Shown one piece after another: positions 8,702-16,346 of a stretch of DNA of 35,555 bases; position 1 is the stretch's first letter; each line of letters starts with the position of its first letter. Under the pieces are notes generated by a model. It was not told where the DNA came from, ran no database searches, and saw nothing but the letters and a program-made list of their open reading frames with translations. This stretch comes from Verrucomicrobiales bacterium (GTDB lineage Bacteria > Verrucomicrobiota > Verrucomicrobiia > Verrucomicrobiales > DEV007). The stretch is taken from the NCBI GenBank assembly GCA_024638765.1, contig JAHEJT010000030.1, positions 1 to 35,555 on the forward strand, read 5' to 3'. A program made the position numbers and the translations under genes.

Positions 8702-8801
8702 ACTCTGCACGGATGCTAGCGCACCCGCGCAGAAATGACCATTTTCTAATAATGAATGACGAAAAAATTCCGGAATCCAATGGAACCCGCCCCAGACAAT
8801 T

Positions 8802-8899
8802 GGTCATTCTGAATTAGCAATTCGGCATTCCGGCCGACCGCGGCCGGCCCCGGGTCATTGGGAATTAGAAATTCGTCATTCCGGCCGCCCCCGGCCGGC
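8802..8899. repeat. 51-bp-period tandem duplication upstream of rplM
   Basis: Two similar copies lie at 8802-8848 and 8853-8899. Each contains GGTCATT, GAATTAG, AATTCG and a CATTCCGGCCG block ending in GGCCGGC. A related inverted segment with CATTCATTATTAG on its complement is near 8745-8760. The copies end about 20 bp before the -35 box of the ribosomal operon promoter. Confidence 0.8.
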
Positions 8900-8921
8900 G
8901 TCCGGGCCCGGGAAAAAGGGG

Positions 8922-8950
8922 TTGACAGCCCGGCCCCACGCCTCTATTTT
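8922..8950 (+). promoter_or_regulatory. sigma-70-type promoter of rplM-rpsI
   Basis: A consensus -35 box TTGACA (8922-8927) and a -10-like TATTTT (8945-8950) are separated by exactly 17 bp. The predicted start is near 8957, about 80 nt before the rplM ATG. This is the clearest sigma-70-type promoter in the window and suits a highly expressed operon. Confidence 0.75.
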
Positions 8951-9037
8951 CCGCCTTCCTCGCCCGCTCTCTGCGCGGCCTCCCGACGGGTGGCGCGATC
9001 CGGCCGGCGGGAGCCTTTTCCTTTCTTCACGTCTTTC

Positions 9038-9469
9038 ATGAAAACCTTTTCCGCCAAAGCCGAAGAAGTCGACCGCAAATGGTGGGTCATCGACGCGACC
9101 GACAGGATCCTGGGCCAAGTCGCCGTCGAAGCGGCCCGGCTCTTGCGCGGCAAGCACAAGCCCATCTTCACGCCCCATGTGGATACGGGCGATTTCGTCG
9201 TGGTGATCAACGCCGAAAAAGCCAGGCTCACGGGGAAAAAGGAAGATCAGAAGATTTACAATCGCTTCAGCGGATATGTGGGCGGTTACAGAGAGCAAAC
9301 GGCTTCCGCCCTCCGCAAGGAACACCCGGAACGCCTCGTGCAGTTCGCCGTCCGCGGTATGATCCCTCACAACCGTCTCGGGTCCCAGATCGTCAAAAAG
9401 CTGAAAGTTTACGCCGGTCCGGACCATCCCCACCAGGGGCAGGATCCCGAGCCTTACGCGCTTCCCTGA
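9038..9469 (+). CDS. rplM: 50S ribosomal protein L13
   Basis: L13 is an early-assembly protein of the large ribosomal subunit. The 143-residue length matches the usual 142. Hallmarks are [17 protein letters not shown] at 13-29, [34 protein letters not shown] near 80 and the AVRGMIPHN(R)LG motif near 110. ATG 9038 is fixed by the family N-terminus. It is preceded by a pyrimidine-rich leader (TTTCTTCACGTCTTTC) with no SD. It forms an operon with rpsI 32 bp downstream, the order conserved across bacteria. Confidence 0.98.
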   Translation: MKTFSAKAEEVDRKWWVIDATDRILGQVAVEAARLLRGKHKPIFTPHVDTGDFVVVINAEKARLTGKKEDQKIYNRFSGYVGGYREQTASALRKEHPERLVQFAVRGMIPHNRLGSQIVKKLKVYAGPDHPHQGQDPEPYALP

Positions 9470-9501
9470 ATCATCAAGGCGACCACATCTATCCATTTTT
9501 C

Positions 9502-9900
9502 ATGAGCGCAGACACCAACGTCTTCAGATCCATCGGCCGCCGCAAGTGTTCGGTGGCACGCGTCCAGATGCGGCCCGGGAGCGGCAAAATCACCGTGAAC
9601 GATCGCCCTTACGAGGAATACTTTCCCTCCATCCCCATGCAGAACAGCCTGCTCTTTCCTTTCCAGGCAGCCAACCGCATGAATCAATACGATCTGGACG
9701 TCAACGCCAGCGGCGGCGGCGTCATGGGCCAGCTCGGCGCCATTCGGCTGGCCGCTTCCCGCGCCCTCATTCAGGCCGATCACGATCTGAGGCCCACTCT
9801 TAAGAAAGAAGGGCTGCTGCGTCGCGACCCCCGCATGAAGGAACGGAAAAAACCGGGCCAGCCGGGAGCACGCAAACGCTTCCAGTTCTCGAAACGCTAG
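9502..9900 (+). CDS. rpsI: 30S ribosomal protein S9
   Basis: S9 is a small-subunit protein whose basic C-terminal tail contacts tRNA in the P site. The 132 residues fit the family. Visible are SIGRRKCSVARVQMRPGSGKITVNDRP at 10-36, the Gly-rich NASGGGVMGQLGAIRLAASRAL stretch and the end KRFQFSKR, matching the invariant KR terminus. An Asn-rich segment (AANRMNQYDLDVN) replaces the more usual VxExD stretch. ATG 9502 has no SD. No U-rich terminator is seen in the 181 bp downstream. Confidence 0.98.
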   Translation: MSADTNVFRSIGRRKCSVARVQMRPGSGKITVNDRPYEEYFPSIPMQNSLLFPFQAANRMNQYDLDVNASGGGVMGQLGAIRLAASRALIQADHDLRPTLKKEGLLRRDPRMKERKKPGQPGARKRFQFSKR

Positions 9901-10081
9901 GAGAATCCACCGCCCGGACGCGCCCCCGGCTTCAGCGTATCGCGTTCCGGGACCCGGTCCGGACCCTTTCGTCGCACAAAAACCAGGTGCGGCATTTACA
10001 CCTTCTGCGCCCTGTGGCACTCTCTCTTGGCGACGGGCCGGGATTGTAAATCGCACCCCGGCCGGGACGTCCCGAGCCCAC

Positions 10082-10573
10082 ATGCGCACCACCAGGATTT
10101 TCTTCGGCCTCCTCCCCACCGCGTTCCGCTTCGCCGGCCTGGTCCTGCTGCTGTCTGCGGCCGGATGCGCCGGTAATCAGGGCGGCGGCTCTGCGAGTAT
10201 TAAGCCGCCAAAAAATGTCCGGGTCGCCTCGGCCACCCCCCCGCACAATCTTCCCCCCCACGAATACCCTTTCGATGCAGCGGGAAATTATCGCACCGAC
10301 TGGGTGCGGCCCGTCGGCGGATCCAGCAGATCCACGCGGAGCCGGTCGACCAGCCGCCCCACTTACACTTCACGCAGCAGCGGGTCCTCCTCCAGTTCCT
10401 CCTCGAAGCCAGCGCCCAAGCCCGCCCCCCCGAAACGCACGCACACCATCGCCAAGGGTGAAACCCTCTGGGCCATCAGCCGCCGATACGGCACTTCCGT
10501 CGCAGCCATCAAGAGCTCCAATGGACTCCGTTCCGATCTGATCCACCCCGGCCAGGTGCTCAAGATCCCGTAA
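10082..10573 (+). CDS. LysM-domain lipoprotein
   Basis: This encodes 163 residues. A signal peptide ends in a lipobox (LSAAGC) with Cys29 as the predicted lipidation site. A Ser/Arg/Pro-rich low-complexity linker (about 80-118) follows, then one LysM peptidoglycan-binding domain at 120-163 (HTIAKGETLWAISRRYGT ... DLIHPGQVLKIP). It should be a membrane-anchored cell-wall-binding protein. No catalytic domain is present. The LysM domain is closely similar to that of the lipoprotein at 13712-14131, so the two are paralogues. There is no SD before ATG 10082. Confidence 0.85.
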   Translation: MRTTRIFFGLLPTAFRFAGLVLLLSAAGCAGNQGGGSASIKPPKNVRVASATPPHNLPPHEYPFDAAGNYRTDWVRPVGGSSRSTRSRSTSRPTYTSRSSGSSSSSSSKPAPKPAPPKRTHTIAKGETLWAISRRYGTSVAAIKSSNGLRSDLIHPGQVLKIP

Positions 10574-10579
10574 GAGTAG

Positions 10580-10598
10580 CTGCGACTTCCAGTCGCAG
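10580..10598. terminator. hairpin between convergent genes
   Basis: A perfect 8-bp stem CTGCGACT-TCC-AGTCGCAG lies in the 32-bp gap between the LysM gene and the convergent SET gene. There is no T-run on either side, so it may be a dispersed repeat rather than an intrinsic terminator. Confidence 0.45.
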
Positions 10599-10605
10599 AA
10601 TCCGC

Positions 10606-11148
10606 TCAAACCCCCGCCGCCACTTTCTTCTCGGCCTTCTTGGTCTTCTTGGTCTTCCCCAGCTTTTTGCGGAGTTCCTTGCGGTATTCGTCCCCCACGA
10701 TGTATCCCAGACACCGCTTGGTGCCGCAGAGACACGGGTGCTCTTCGTAATTATCGAGGTCAAAGTTGTAATTGTAACTCAACTCTTCCCCCTCTTTGAT
10801 GTCCCGGATCGCAATGATCCAAACGTGCCCGTCGTAAATATCGGTCTCGCAATTGGGATCGCAGGAATGATTGATCAAGCGCGCGTGATTGAAGGCGACA
10901 TTGCCGTCGATGTCATACCGCTTGTTAATTGCAAAAATATACACCGCGCCATCGCCGTTCTCTCCGGCCACTTCCATCTGCTGGCACGCCCGGCGTTCGG
11001 ACTCGTCCTTGGTGATCTTTTCCCCGATGTATTCGATTACCTCGGTCCCCGCCTTGATGTCCGTGGCCGCGAACAGGCCGCGGTTGTGAATCCCCGACTC
11101 GGCGATGCGCCAGAGCTGCTTTTCCGTATCAATCGTCGTCGTGCTCAT
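10606..11148 (-). CDS. SET-domain protein (lysine methyltransferase-like) with post-SET motif
   Basis: This encodes 180 residues from ATG 11148. SET proteins transfer methyl groups from S-adenosylmethionine to lysine side chains. The core motifs are intact: SGIHNRGLFAATDI (18-31), HARLINHSCDPNC (88-100) and GEELSYNYNF (120-129) with the catalytic-site Tyr. A post-SET zinc motif CLCGTKRC (CxCx4C, 139-146) can pair with Cys96, as in eukaryotic histone methyltransferases. The C-terminus is a lysine-rich tail (KKLGKTKKTKKAEKK), which may bind nucleic acid or be a substrate itself. The target is unknown. An upstream start at 11202 is open but adds no recognisable sequence. Confidence 0.88.
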   Translation of the reverse strand: MSTTTIDTEKQLWRIAESGIHNRGLFAATDIKAGTEVIEYIGEKITKDESERRACQQMEVAGENGDGAVYIFAINKRYDIDGNVAFNHARLINHSCDPNCETDIYDGHVWIIAIRDIKEGEELSYNYNFDLDNYEEHPCLCGTKRCLGYIVGDEYRKELRKKLGKTKKTKKAEKKVAAGV

Positions 11149-11229
11149 TTGGTTGGAGCCGGATCCTAAAACGCTGCGCAGTCCCGAATCAAGCCTTTGC
11201 ACGCGACTCAGGAAATTCCAAGCTACGTC

Positions 11230-12579
11230 TCATCGGGACAGCAACTCCTCTTTCATATCGCCGGGCAACTCCGAGGTCCGGAGCCATTGCGTCGCTTCCT
11301 CGGGTCTCCACCTCAGCCACTCCTTGGCGACCTTTCGCATTTGGTCCTGTCGCAGTGCCTCATCCGTGATCGCCGCAGCCCACACGAAGGCGGATTCCGG
11401 TTCCTTTCGCAACAATTGTCCCGTAAAGCCGGCGATGGCATGGTCGGTGACTGGACCGGGCGCCTGCGCCGCCAGCCAGCCGGATGCGGCCTCGGCATCA
11501 CGGCCCCCCCAGGTCCTCATGAGGGAGGACGCAGCCAGGTCCCGGCCTCCGCTCGCTTCCTGGGCAACCAGCCACTCCGCCGCCTCCCGGGGCGCACTAT
11601 TCTTCCAACTGGTAACCAGCCCCAGCACCGCCTCGTTCCGATCCTTCATCGACTTGAGGCCGGAGACATACTCCGCCGCCTCCAGCGGAGCGGTCAGCGC
11701 CCACGACTTGATGGCTTCGCCGACACGTTCCGAGCGCTCCCCGGGCGGCAAACTGTGCGCCCAGACCAACGCAGCCCGCGGGTCGCTCTTGGCCCATTGC
11801 TTCGCAACCGTATCCAGGGCCTGGACCCGGCCCTCTCCCGAAACCACTTCCTGGACATGCGCGGCGGCCTCCCGCGGATTCAAGCCCGCCCAATGTTCCA
11901 GCAACGGCGGCAGGGCCCTTCGCCGGCTCCCGCTGTCCAATCCCAATGCCCATTGCAGGGCGGCTTTCGGATCGGTCCGTGCCCACTCGGTGGCGATGCC
12001 GTAGACCGCAGAGTGCTCGCGCATCAAGGTCCCCTCTCCATCCGCCATTTGCGCCAACTGTGCCGCCGCTGCCTCGGGATCTTTCGCCGCCCAGGCGCGC
12101 ATGACGTATCCCCGCGCAAAATTCTCATCCCTGGCCGGCAGGCGCTTCAAGTACTCCATGGCCGCCTCCGGATCCCGCTCCGCCAACGCGGAGGCGAGAA
12201 TGTAGAGCTCCGATTCGTGGCCGGATGATCTCAGTTCGTCAATTGCACGCCGAAGCCCCTCTTCGTCCAGCACGTTCACCAGATTCAGAAGCGCCCGCGT
12301 GCGAGCCAGCAAACCGGGAATCTTCAAAGCTTCTCTCGCAGATGACACCGCCTCGGCGCCGGGTGGTTGCACCTGCACCTTGCCCCCGGAATGCGCGGTT
12401 CCCTCACTCCCCTTTCCGTCACCCCGACCGCCCAGAGCCCTCTCCGGCGCGCGTCCAATCGTGGCATCACCCCCCTCCGGCGACGCCGACAATGGCCTCG
12501 TCGATCTGCCCGCAAAAAAACCTGCCGCCGCGCCCAGCGCGGCCGCAACCAGTACCAGCACCATCCAGTTGGGTTTCAT
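11230..12579 (-). CDS. membrane-anchored protein with repeated WAxxDPxAA motifs
   Basis: This encodes 449 residues. A membrane anchor lies at about 5-25, then a linker to about 85, then at least eight helical repeats of roughly 30-40 residues. Each carries a version of W-A-x-x-D-P-x-A-A-x-x-W/L: AERDPEAAMEYL, AAKDPEAAAAQL, ARTDPKAALQWA, AGLNPREAAAHV, AKSDPRAALVWA, ALTAPLEAAEYV, NSAPREAAEWL, GGRDAEAASGWL and RWRPEEATQWL. The array looks TPR- or Sel1-like and probably serves as a protein-binding scaffold outside the membrane. The gene starts 6 bp after the stop of the DsbD-like gene, so the two form an operon. I know of no assigned function. Confidence 0.75.
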   Translation of the reverse strand: MKPNWMVLVLVAAALGAAAGFFAGRSTRPLSASPEGGDATIGRAPERALGGRGDGKGSEGTAHSGGKVQVQPPGAEAVSSAREALKIPGLLARTRALLNLVNVLDEEGLRRAIDELRSSGHESELYILASALAERDPEAAMEYLKRLPARDENFARGYVMRAWAAKDPEAAAAQLAQMADGEGTLMREHSAVYGIATEWARTDPKAALQWALGLDSGSRRRALPPLLEHWAGLNPREAAAHVQEVVSGEGRVQALDTVAKQWAKSDPRAALVWAHSLPPGERSERVGEAIKSWALTAPLEAAEYVSGLKSMKDRNEAVLGLVTSWKNSAPREAAEWLVAQEASGGRDLAASSLMRTWGGRDAEAASGWLAAQAPGPVTDHAIAGFTGQLLRKEPESAFVWAAAITDEALRQDQMRKVAKEWLRWRPEEATQWLRTSELPGDMKEELLSR

Positions 12580-12585
12580 GGCATC

Positions 12586-13509
12586 TCAGCCAGAATCGCT
12601 CCAACGCGCGCGAATCACGATGGCTTTGGCATCCCCTCCCGCATGCCAGCCTTCCGCGGAATAGAGGATCCCCGGAAAAATTTCCGGCGCTTCGGGTCCG
12701 TACCGCGAAGCCGTCAACTCCAATACCAGGGTCCCGTCTTCCCGGCGCGCGACCCGCTGCGACGCGTCGGAATCGACCTGGTCATCCGTGGAAAAAAAAT
12801 ACGCCTTGTCCACCCCGAGATTCGGACGGGGCCCCTCGCCCGTGACCGGCGCCGGTGTGGGCCGAAGCACCAGTCGAATACGATCCCCCCCCACGCGGCG
12901 CACCACGCTGGTCCACACCGGCGTATCTTCCGCAAAAGTCGCCCGCGCCGCCTCAAAGGCCGGGCGCCATCGCGAATTCCAGGCGGGTCCCTCCGCCTCG
13001 TCCCCCGCAACGGGCAGACTCAACTCCACATCCCTGAATCCGGGATGGCAGGTGGTGGCGCATGCCATGTAAGCGACCCTTCCCGTGAGAGTCACCTCTC
13101 CCGTCTTCGCCGCGGACTCGGAGAATTGCTCCGGAGGAACCATGTCCACCAGGAGAATGGCTTCCTCTTCATACCCGTAGGCTTTCACGCGCGCCATGTG
13201 CACCACTTTCGGCTGCGGCCACTGAATCGGTCCCGCCTTCCATCCCCGCGGTAACTTCCAGTCGATCGATGTCGCCACGCCCACGATCCCCGGATTTTTC
13301 CAATAGGTATGCCACTGAGGCGCGTGCACCAGCCGCAGACCGACCGTAAACGGCCGGCCCGGTACAATCTCGCGCACCTCGGACACCAATTCCATCTCCA
13401 CCTGGGGGCCCGCACCCGCAAAACTTTCTCCGGCAAGAAGTCCGGAGAGAACGCTTCCCAACGCCATCCACAGCGCCCGCCGGAACGTCTGGTCGATGTT
13501 TCTCATCAT
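12586..13509 (-). CDS. exported stand-alone DsbD N-terminal-like domain protein
   Basis: This encodes 307 residues with a signal peptide (about 1-33). It matches the N-terminal alpha domain of the DsbD/ScsB family, which passes electrons to periplasmic thiol-disulfide partners. Signatures are HAPQWHTYWKNPG (62-74), WKLPRGWKAGPIQWPQP (84-100) and the Cys pair C150-ATT-C154 in VAYMACATTCHPG, the expected redox-active site. The transmembrane and thioredoxin domains of full DsbD are absent, so its reductant must come from another protein. Start choices are ATG 13509 or 13506; the longer open frame to 13578 lacks a signal-like N-terminus. The next gene follows after 6 bp. Confidence 0.8.
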   Translation of the reverse strand: MMRNIDQTFRRALWMALGSVLSGLLAGESFAGAGPQVEMELVSEVREIVPGRPFTVGLRLVHAPQWHTYWKNPGIVGVATSIDWKLPRGWKAGPIQWPQPKVVHMARVKAYGYEEEAILLVDMVPPEQFSESAAKTGEVTLTGRVAYMACATTCHPGFRDVELSLPVAGDEAEGPAWNSRWRPAFEAARATFAEDTPVWTSVVRRVGGDRIRLVLRPTPAPVTGEGPRPNLGVDKAYFFSTDDQVDSDASQRVARREDGTLVLELTASRYGPEAPEIFPGILYSAEGWHAGGDAKAIVIRARWSDSG

Positions 13510-13640
13510 TGCGCATGCCCGGACATCTCGCGCCCGGCCTCTGAACCTCAAACCGCTCTTCCTGATTTGCAAGGGCATTCCCCCTCCTGCCGAAAGCGTG
13601 CCCCGACCGCCCGGCCCTCCCTTCCGCGGCAGAAAACCCG

Positions 13641-13676
13641 TTGCATTATGCTTAAGATTGGTTAAGTATTATGAAC
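13641..13676. promoter_or_regulatory. AT-rich probable promoter region between divergent genes
   Basis: This is a short AT-rich island in GC-rich surroundings. On the plus strand TTGCAT (13641-13646) and TATTAT (13667-13672) could serve the LysM lipoprotein, but the 20-bp spacing is long. On the minus strand CATAAT motifs could serve the DsbD-like gene. The assignment is tentative. Confidence 0.35.
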
Positions 13677-13711
13677 CTGCAGCCTCCCAACCCAGCCAAC
13701 CACGCGCCTTC

Positions 13712-14131
13712 ATGAAACCCATCGCCCGCATCCTCCTCGCCGCATTAACCCTCTTCGCCGTCGCCTGCCAAAGCTCCAAACCTCAGGATCAAGCCGCGGG
13801 CTACGGCCAGCCGGATTCCTCGCAGAATCCTTACGGGACCAACCCCTATTACGGGCAGCAGACTTACCCGCAGAATCCTTACCAGGGCTCCGGCGATTAC
13901 GCGGATGTGACGGCGGCGCCGCCTCCCTCGACACCCACTTACCAGGATCCCGGATACGGTCAGCCCGCATCCGGCGCCCCCGCCGCGGGCCCGCGCACCC
14001 ACGTCGTGGAACGCGGCCAGACTCTTTACCGCATCAGCAAGATGTACGGCACCACCGTGGAAAACATCAAGTCCGTCAACGGTCTCAGCTCCGACCTGAT
14101 CCATCCCGGAGACGTGCTCAATATTCCTTGA
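13712..14131 (+). CDS. LysM-domain lipoprotein, second copy
   Basis: This encodes 139 residues. A short signal peptide with lipobox LFAVAC gives Cys19 as the lipidation site. A Gln/Tyr/Pro/Gly-rich linker follows (repeated NPY, YGQ and QNPY units, about 30-92), then one LysM domain at 97-139 (HVVERGQTLYRISKMYGT ... DLIHPGDVLNIP). The LysM domain is closely similar to that of the lipoprotein at 10082, while the linkers differ completely. It probably binds peptidoglycan from a membrane anchor. ATG 13712 has no SD. It converges on eboD with a 39-bp gap. Confidence 0.85.
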   Translation: MKPIARILLAALTLFAVACQSSKPQDQAAGYGQPDSSQNPYGTNPYYGQQTYPQNPYQGSGDYADVTAAPPPSTPTYQDPGYGQPASGAPAAGPRTHVVERGQTLYRISKMYGTTVENIKSVNGLSSDLIHPGDVLNIP

Positions 14132-14170
14132 GCCCCGCTCCCTCCCCGGCGCCCAAAGATTTTCCCCGGG

Positions 14171-15367
14171 TTAGACTCCGGTTGCGGCGGCCACGGTCCC
14201 GGCAGCCGCCGTCGTCTTTCGGTCCCGCAATTCCTCGAGCGCTTCCAGGATCTTTTCCTCTTCCATCTCGTGCACCTCGATCTTGCGGCCGATCTCCGGC
14301 ACCAGCGTGATCGTCAGTTCTCCGCCGAGGTGCTCACGAAATTCTTCCAGGCCCTTCAACACCGCAAGCTTCCCGGACTCGTCTTTCTCACTTAAATACC
14401 CGCTCGTGAGGGCGAACCCGATTCTTTCCATTAAGGCGAGAATGCGCGCGGCGGTTTTGGGATCCAGGAGGCCCGTTCTTGCCGAATAAATCAGGTCCAC
14501 AGCCATGCCGATCGCCACCGCCTCGCCATGCCCGATCTCAAAACCCGAGATCTGCTCGAGCTTATGGGCCACCCAGTGCCCGAAATCGAGCGGACGCGCC
14601 GATCCCAATTCAAAGGGATCCCCGGAGGTGGCGATATGCTCCACGTGAAGAGCGCAGCTCCGGCGCACCACTTCCTCCAACACCTCCTCCTCCAGTCGCG
14701 CCAATTCCTCGGCGTGCGATTCGATATAATCAAAGAATTCGCGGTCCCGGATCAACGATACTTTGATTCCCTCGATCAATCCGGCGCGCTTCTCCCTCTC
14801 GGAAAGTGTCCGCAGTAAGTCCAGATCGTTTACCACCGCGAATGGGACCGTGAAAGATCCCACCCAGTTCTTCTTTCCGAAATAATTGACGCCGTTCTTC
14901 ACGCCGACTCCCCCGTCCGCCTGACTCAGGGTGGTGGTCGGCAAGCGCAAAAGGCGGATCCCGCGATGCGCCGTGGCCGCTGCAAATCCCACCAGGTCCA
15001 GAAACGCTCCGCCGCCGATCGCCAGCACGTAAGAGTGCCGGCAGAGTCGGTGATCGTGAATCTTCTTCCAGATCTCGCACACCAGTTCCCAGTCGTTCTT
15101 ACACGCCTCCCCGCCCGGCAACACGATGGGCGCGTCCGCCAGCCGCAACCCTTCCGGAGCTTCTTCGAAGTATGCGCAAATTCGCCGGGCCAGGCCCTTT
15201 TCCTTATCCTCTAACCCCGCGTCGATGAAAACCAACACGTCCTGTTCTTTATCTGCTCCCCGGCCCTCCTGCAGCAGCCCCCGGAGCGTCTCGTTGCCTG
15301 CATCAAACGCGCCACGCGTGAAATACACGCGATGCGCAAAGTTCAATTTGATTTCCTTTTCAATCAT
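14171..15367 (-). CDS. eboD: EboD-like sugar phosphate cyclase (3-dehydroquinate synthase family)
   Basis: This encodes 398 residues of the sugar-phosphate cyclase superfamily, which use NAD+ and a metal ion to cyclise sugar phosphates. Visible are the NAD-binding LAIGGGAFLDLVGFAAA (115-131), PTTTLSQADGGVGVKNGVN (143-161) and the predicted metal ligands Glu199 (LIEGIKVSL), His264 (LDFGHWVAHKLE) and His280 (IGHGEAVAIGM). The long N-terminus, the GVNYFGKKNWVG signature and the position after eboE-eboC mark it as EboD rather than the shikimate enzyme AroB. The product in this cluster is not established. The C-terminus ends in an Ala-rich tail (TAAAGTVAAATGV). It lies 112 bp after eboC. Confidence 0.85.
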   Translation of the reverse strand: MIEKEIKLNFAHRVYFTRGAFDAGNETLRGLLQEGRGADKEQDVLVFIDAGLEDKEKGLARRICAYFEEAPEGLRLADAPIVLPGGEACKNDWELVCEIWKKIHDHRLCRHSYVLAIGGGAFLDLVGFAAATAHRGIRLLRLPTTTLSQADGGVGVKNGVNYFGKKNWVGSFTVPFAVVNDLDLLRTLSEREKRAGLIEGIKVSLIRDREFFDYIESHAEELARLEEEVLEEVVRRSCALHVEHIATSGDPFELGSARPLDFGHWVAHKLEQISGFEIGHGEAVAIGMAVDLIYSARTGLLDPKTAARILALMERIGFALTSGYLSEKDESGKLAVLKGLEEFREHLGGELTITLVPEIGRKIEVHEMEEEKILEALEELRDRKTTAAAGTVAAATGV

Positions 15368-15479
15368 TCGTGAGAACCCGATGGCTTGAAATTCCCTGCG
15401 GCAGGGAGTTAATCTCGCCCTAGCGCTTCACCGAGTCAAGGACCCACGGCCCATCGACCTTGCCACGACGTCTCCGGCA

Positions 15480-16346
15480 TCAAGTCGCCGGCACCTTTTT
15501 CTGGAGGAGCAGGGTCACCGGCAGAAACATTACGCAGATCCACGCTGCGGCGGGGTTGATGGGCGAAATCAACAGGGCGTCCGCCAACACGATCCCGGCA
15601 AGCAACCAACTCACGAAGCGCCCGATTCTTCTTTCACCGCCGGCACGCAGCCGGCCCAGACTAGCCGCCAGCCATCCCAGAAAAATCAGCAGGAAAACCG
15701 CGCTCTTCCAGCCCCACCCCGGCAACGCCCACACCACCGCCGGAGCCAGCAGCAACATCCATGGCCACCAGGGAGGATTTTCTCCCGTGCTCTCGCCACG
15801 CGCCACCAACGTTACTCCCGCTATATAAAAAAGTATTCCCAGGGCGGAAAGATACACCACCTCTCCTCCGCCTCCAGACGCCGACGCCCCGACCAGGTAA
15901 AGAAAAAAACGGCACGCGCCCATGACCCACACGGATCCCTCCCACTTCTTGTGCGCGAGGTCATATATCAGGATCGAAAAAAGAAGTCCCAGGATCCACC
16001 AGACCGACGCTCCAGTCGTCGCCAGGAATACCAACAACCCGGCACTGAGGTAACCGATGCCCAGGATGGTAACTTCCTGCCGGCTGACCTGGCCGGATGG
16101 AATCGGTCGCGTGGGGTTGTGCTTGGAATCGAACTCCGCGTCGCAAGCGTCATTCAGCATCATCCCCCCGACGTAAAACAAGCTCGCCGCCGCCGCCAAT
16201 GCCACCACCACGGTAACTTCCGAGATCTCGCCTCCCCCCAGCACCCAGCCGGCCAGGCAATTCGTCCACACCGTGGGTAAATTGGAGATCCGTCCCAGGA
16301 TCAGCTGGGTCCTCAAGGTCATTCCCTCCCCCGCGGCTTCATTCAT
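15480..16346 (-). CDS. eboC: EboC-like UbiA-family prenyltransferase
   Basis: This encodes a 288-residue polytopic membrane protein of the UbiA superfamily, which attaches prenyl chains to acceptor molecules. The first Asp-rich motif is NDACDAEFD (65-73) and the second is reduced to YDLAHKK (128-134). About eight or nine hydrophobic helices are seen. ATG 16346 overlaps the eboE stop by 8 nt (ATGAATGA), giving translational coupling. The frame is open to 16373, and an internal ATG at 16322 follows a GGGAGGG that is too close to act as an SD. In ebo clusters this protein is thought to help move small molecules across the inner membrane; the acceptor is unknown. Confidence 0.85.
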   Translation of the reverse strand: MNEAAGEGMTLRTQLILGRISNLPTVWTNCLAGWVLGGGEISEVTVVVALAAAASLFYVGGMMLNDACDAEFDSKHNPTRPIPSGQVSRQEVTILGIGYLSAGLLVFLATTGASVWWILGLLFSILIYDLAHKKWEGSVWVMGACRFFLYLVGASASGGGGEVVYLSALGILFYIAGVTLVARGESTGENPPWWPWMLLLAPAVVWALPGWGWKSAVFLLIFLGWLAASLGRLRAGGERRIGRFVSWLLAGIVLADALLISPINPAAAWICVMFLPVTLLLQKKVPAT

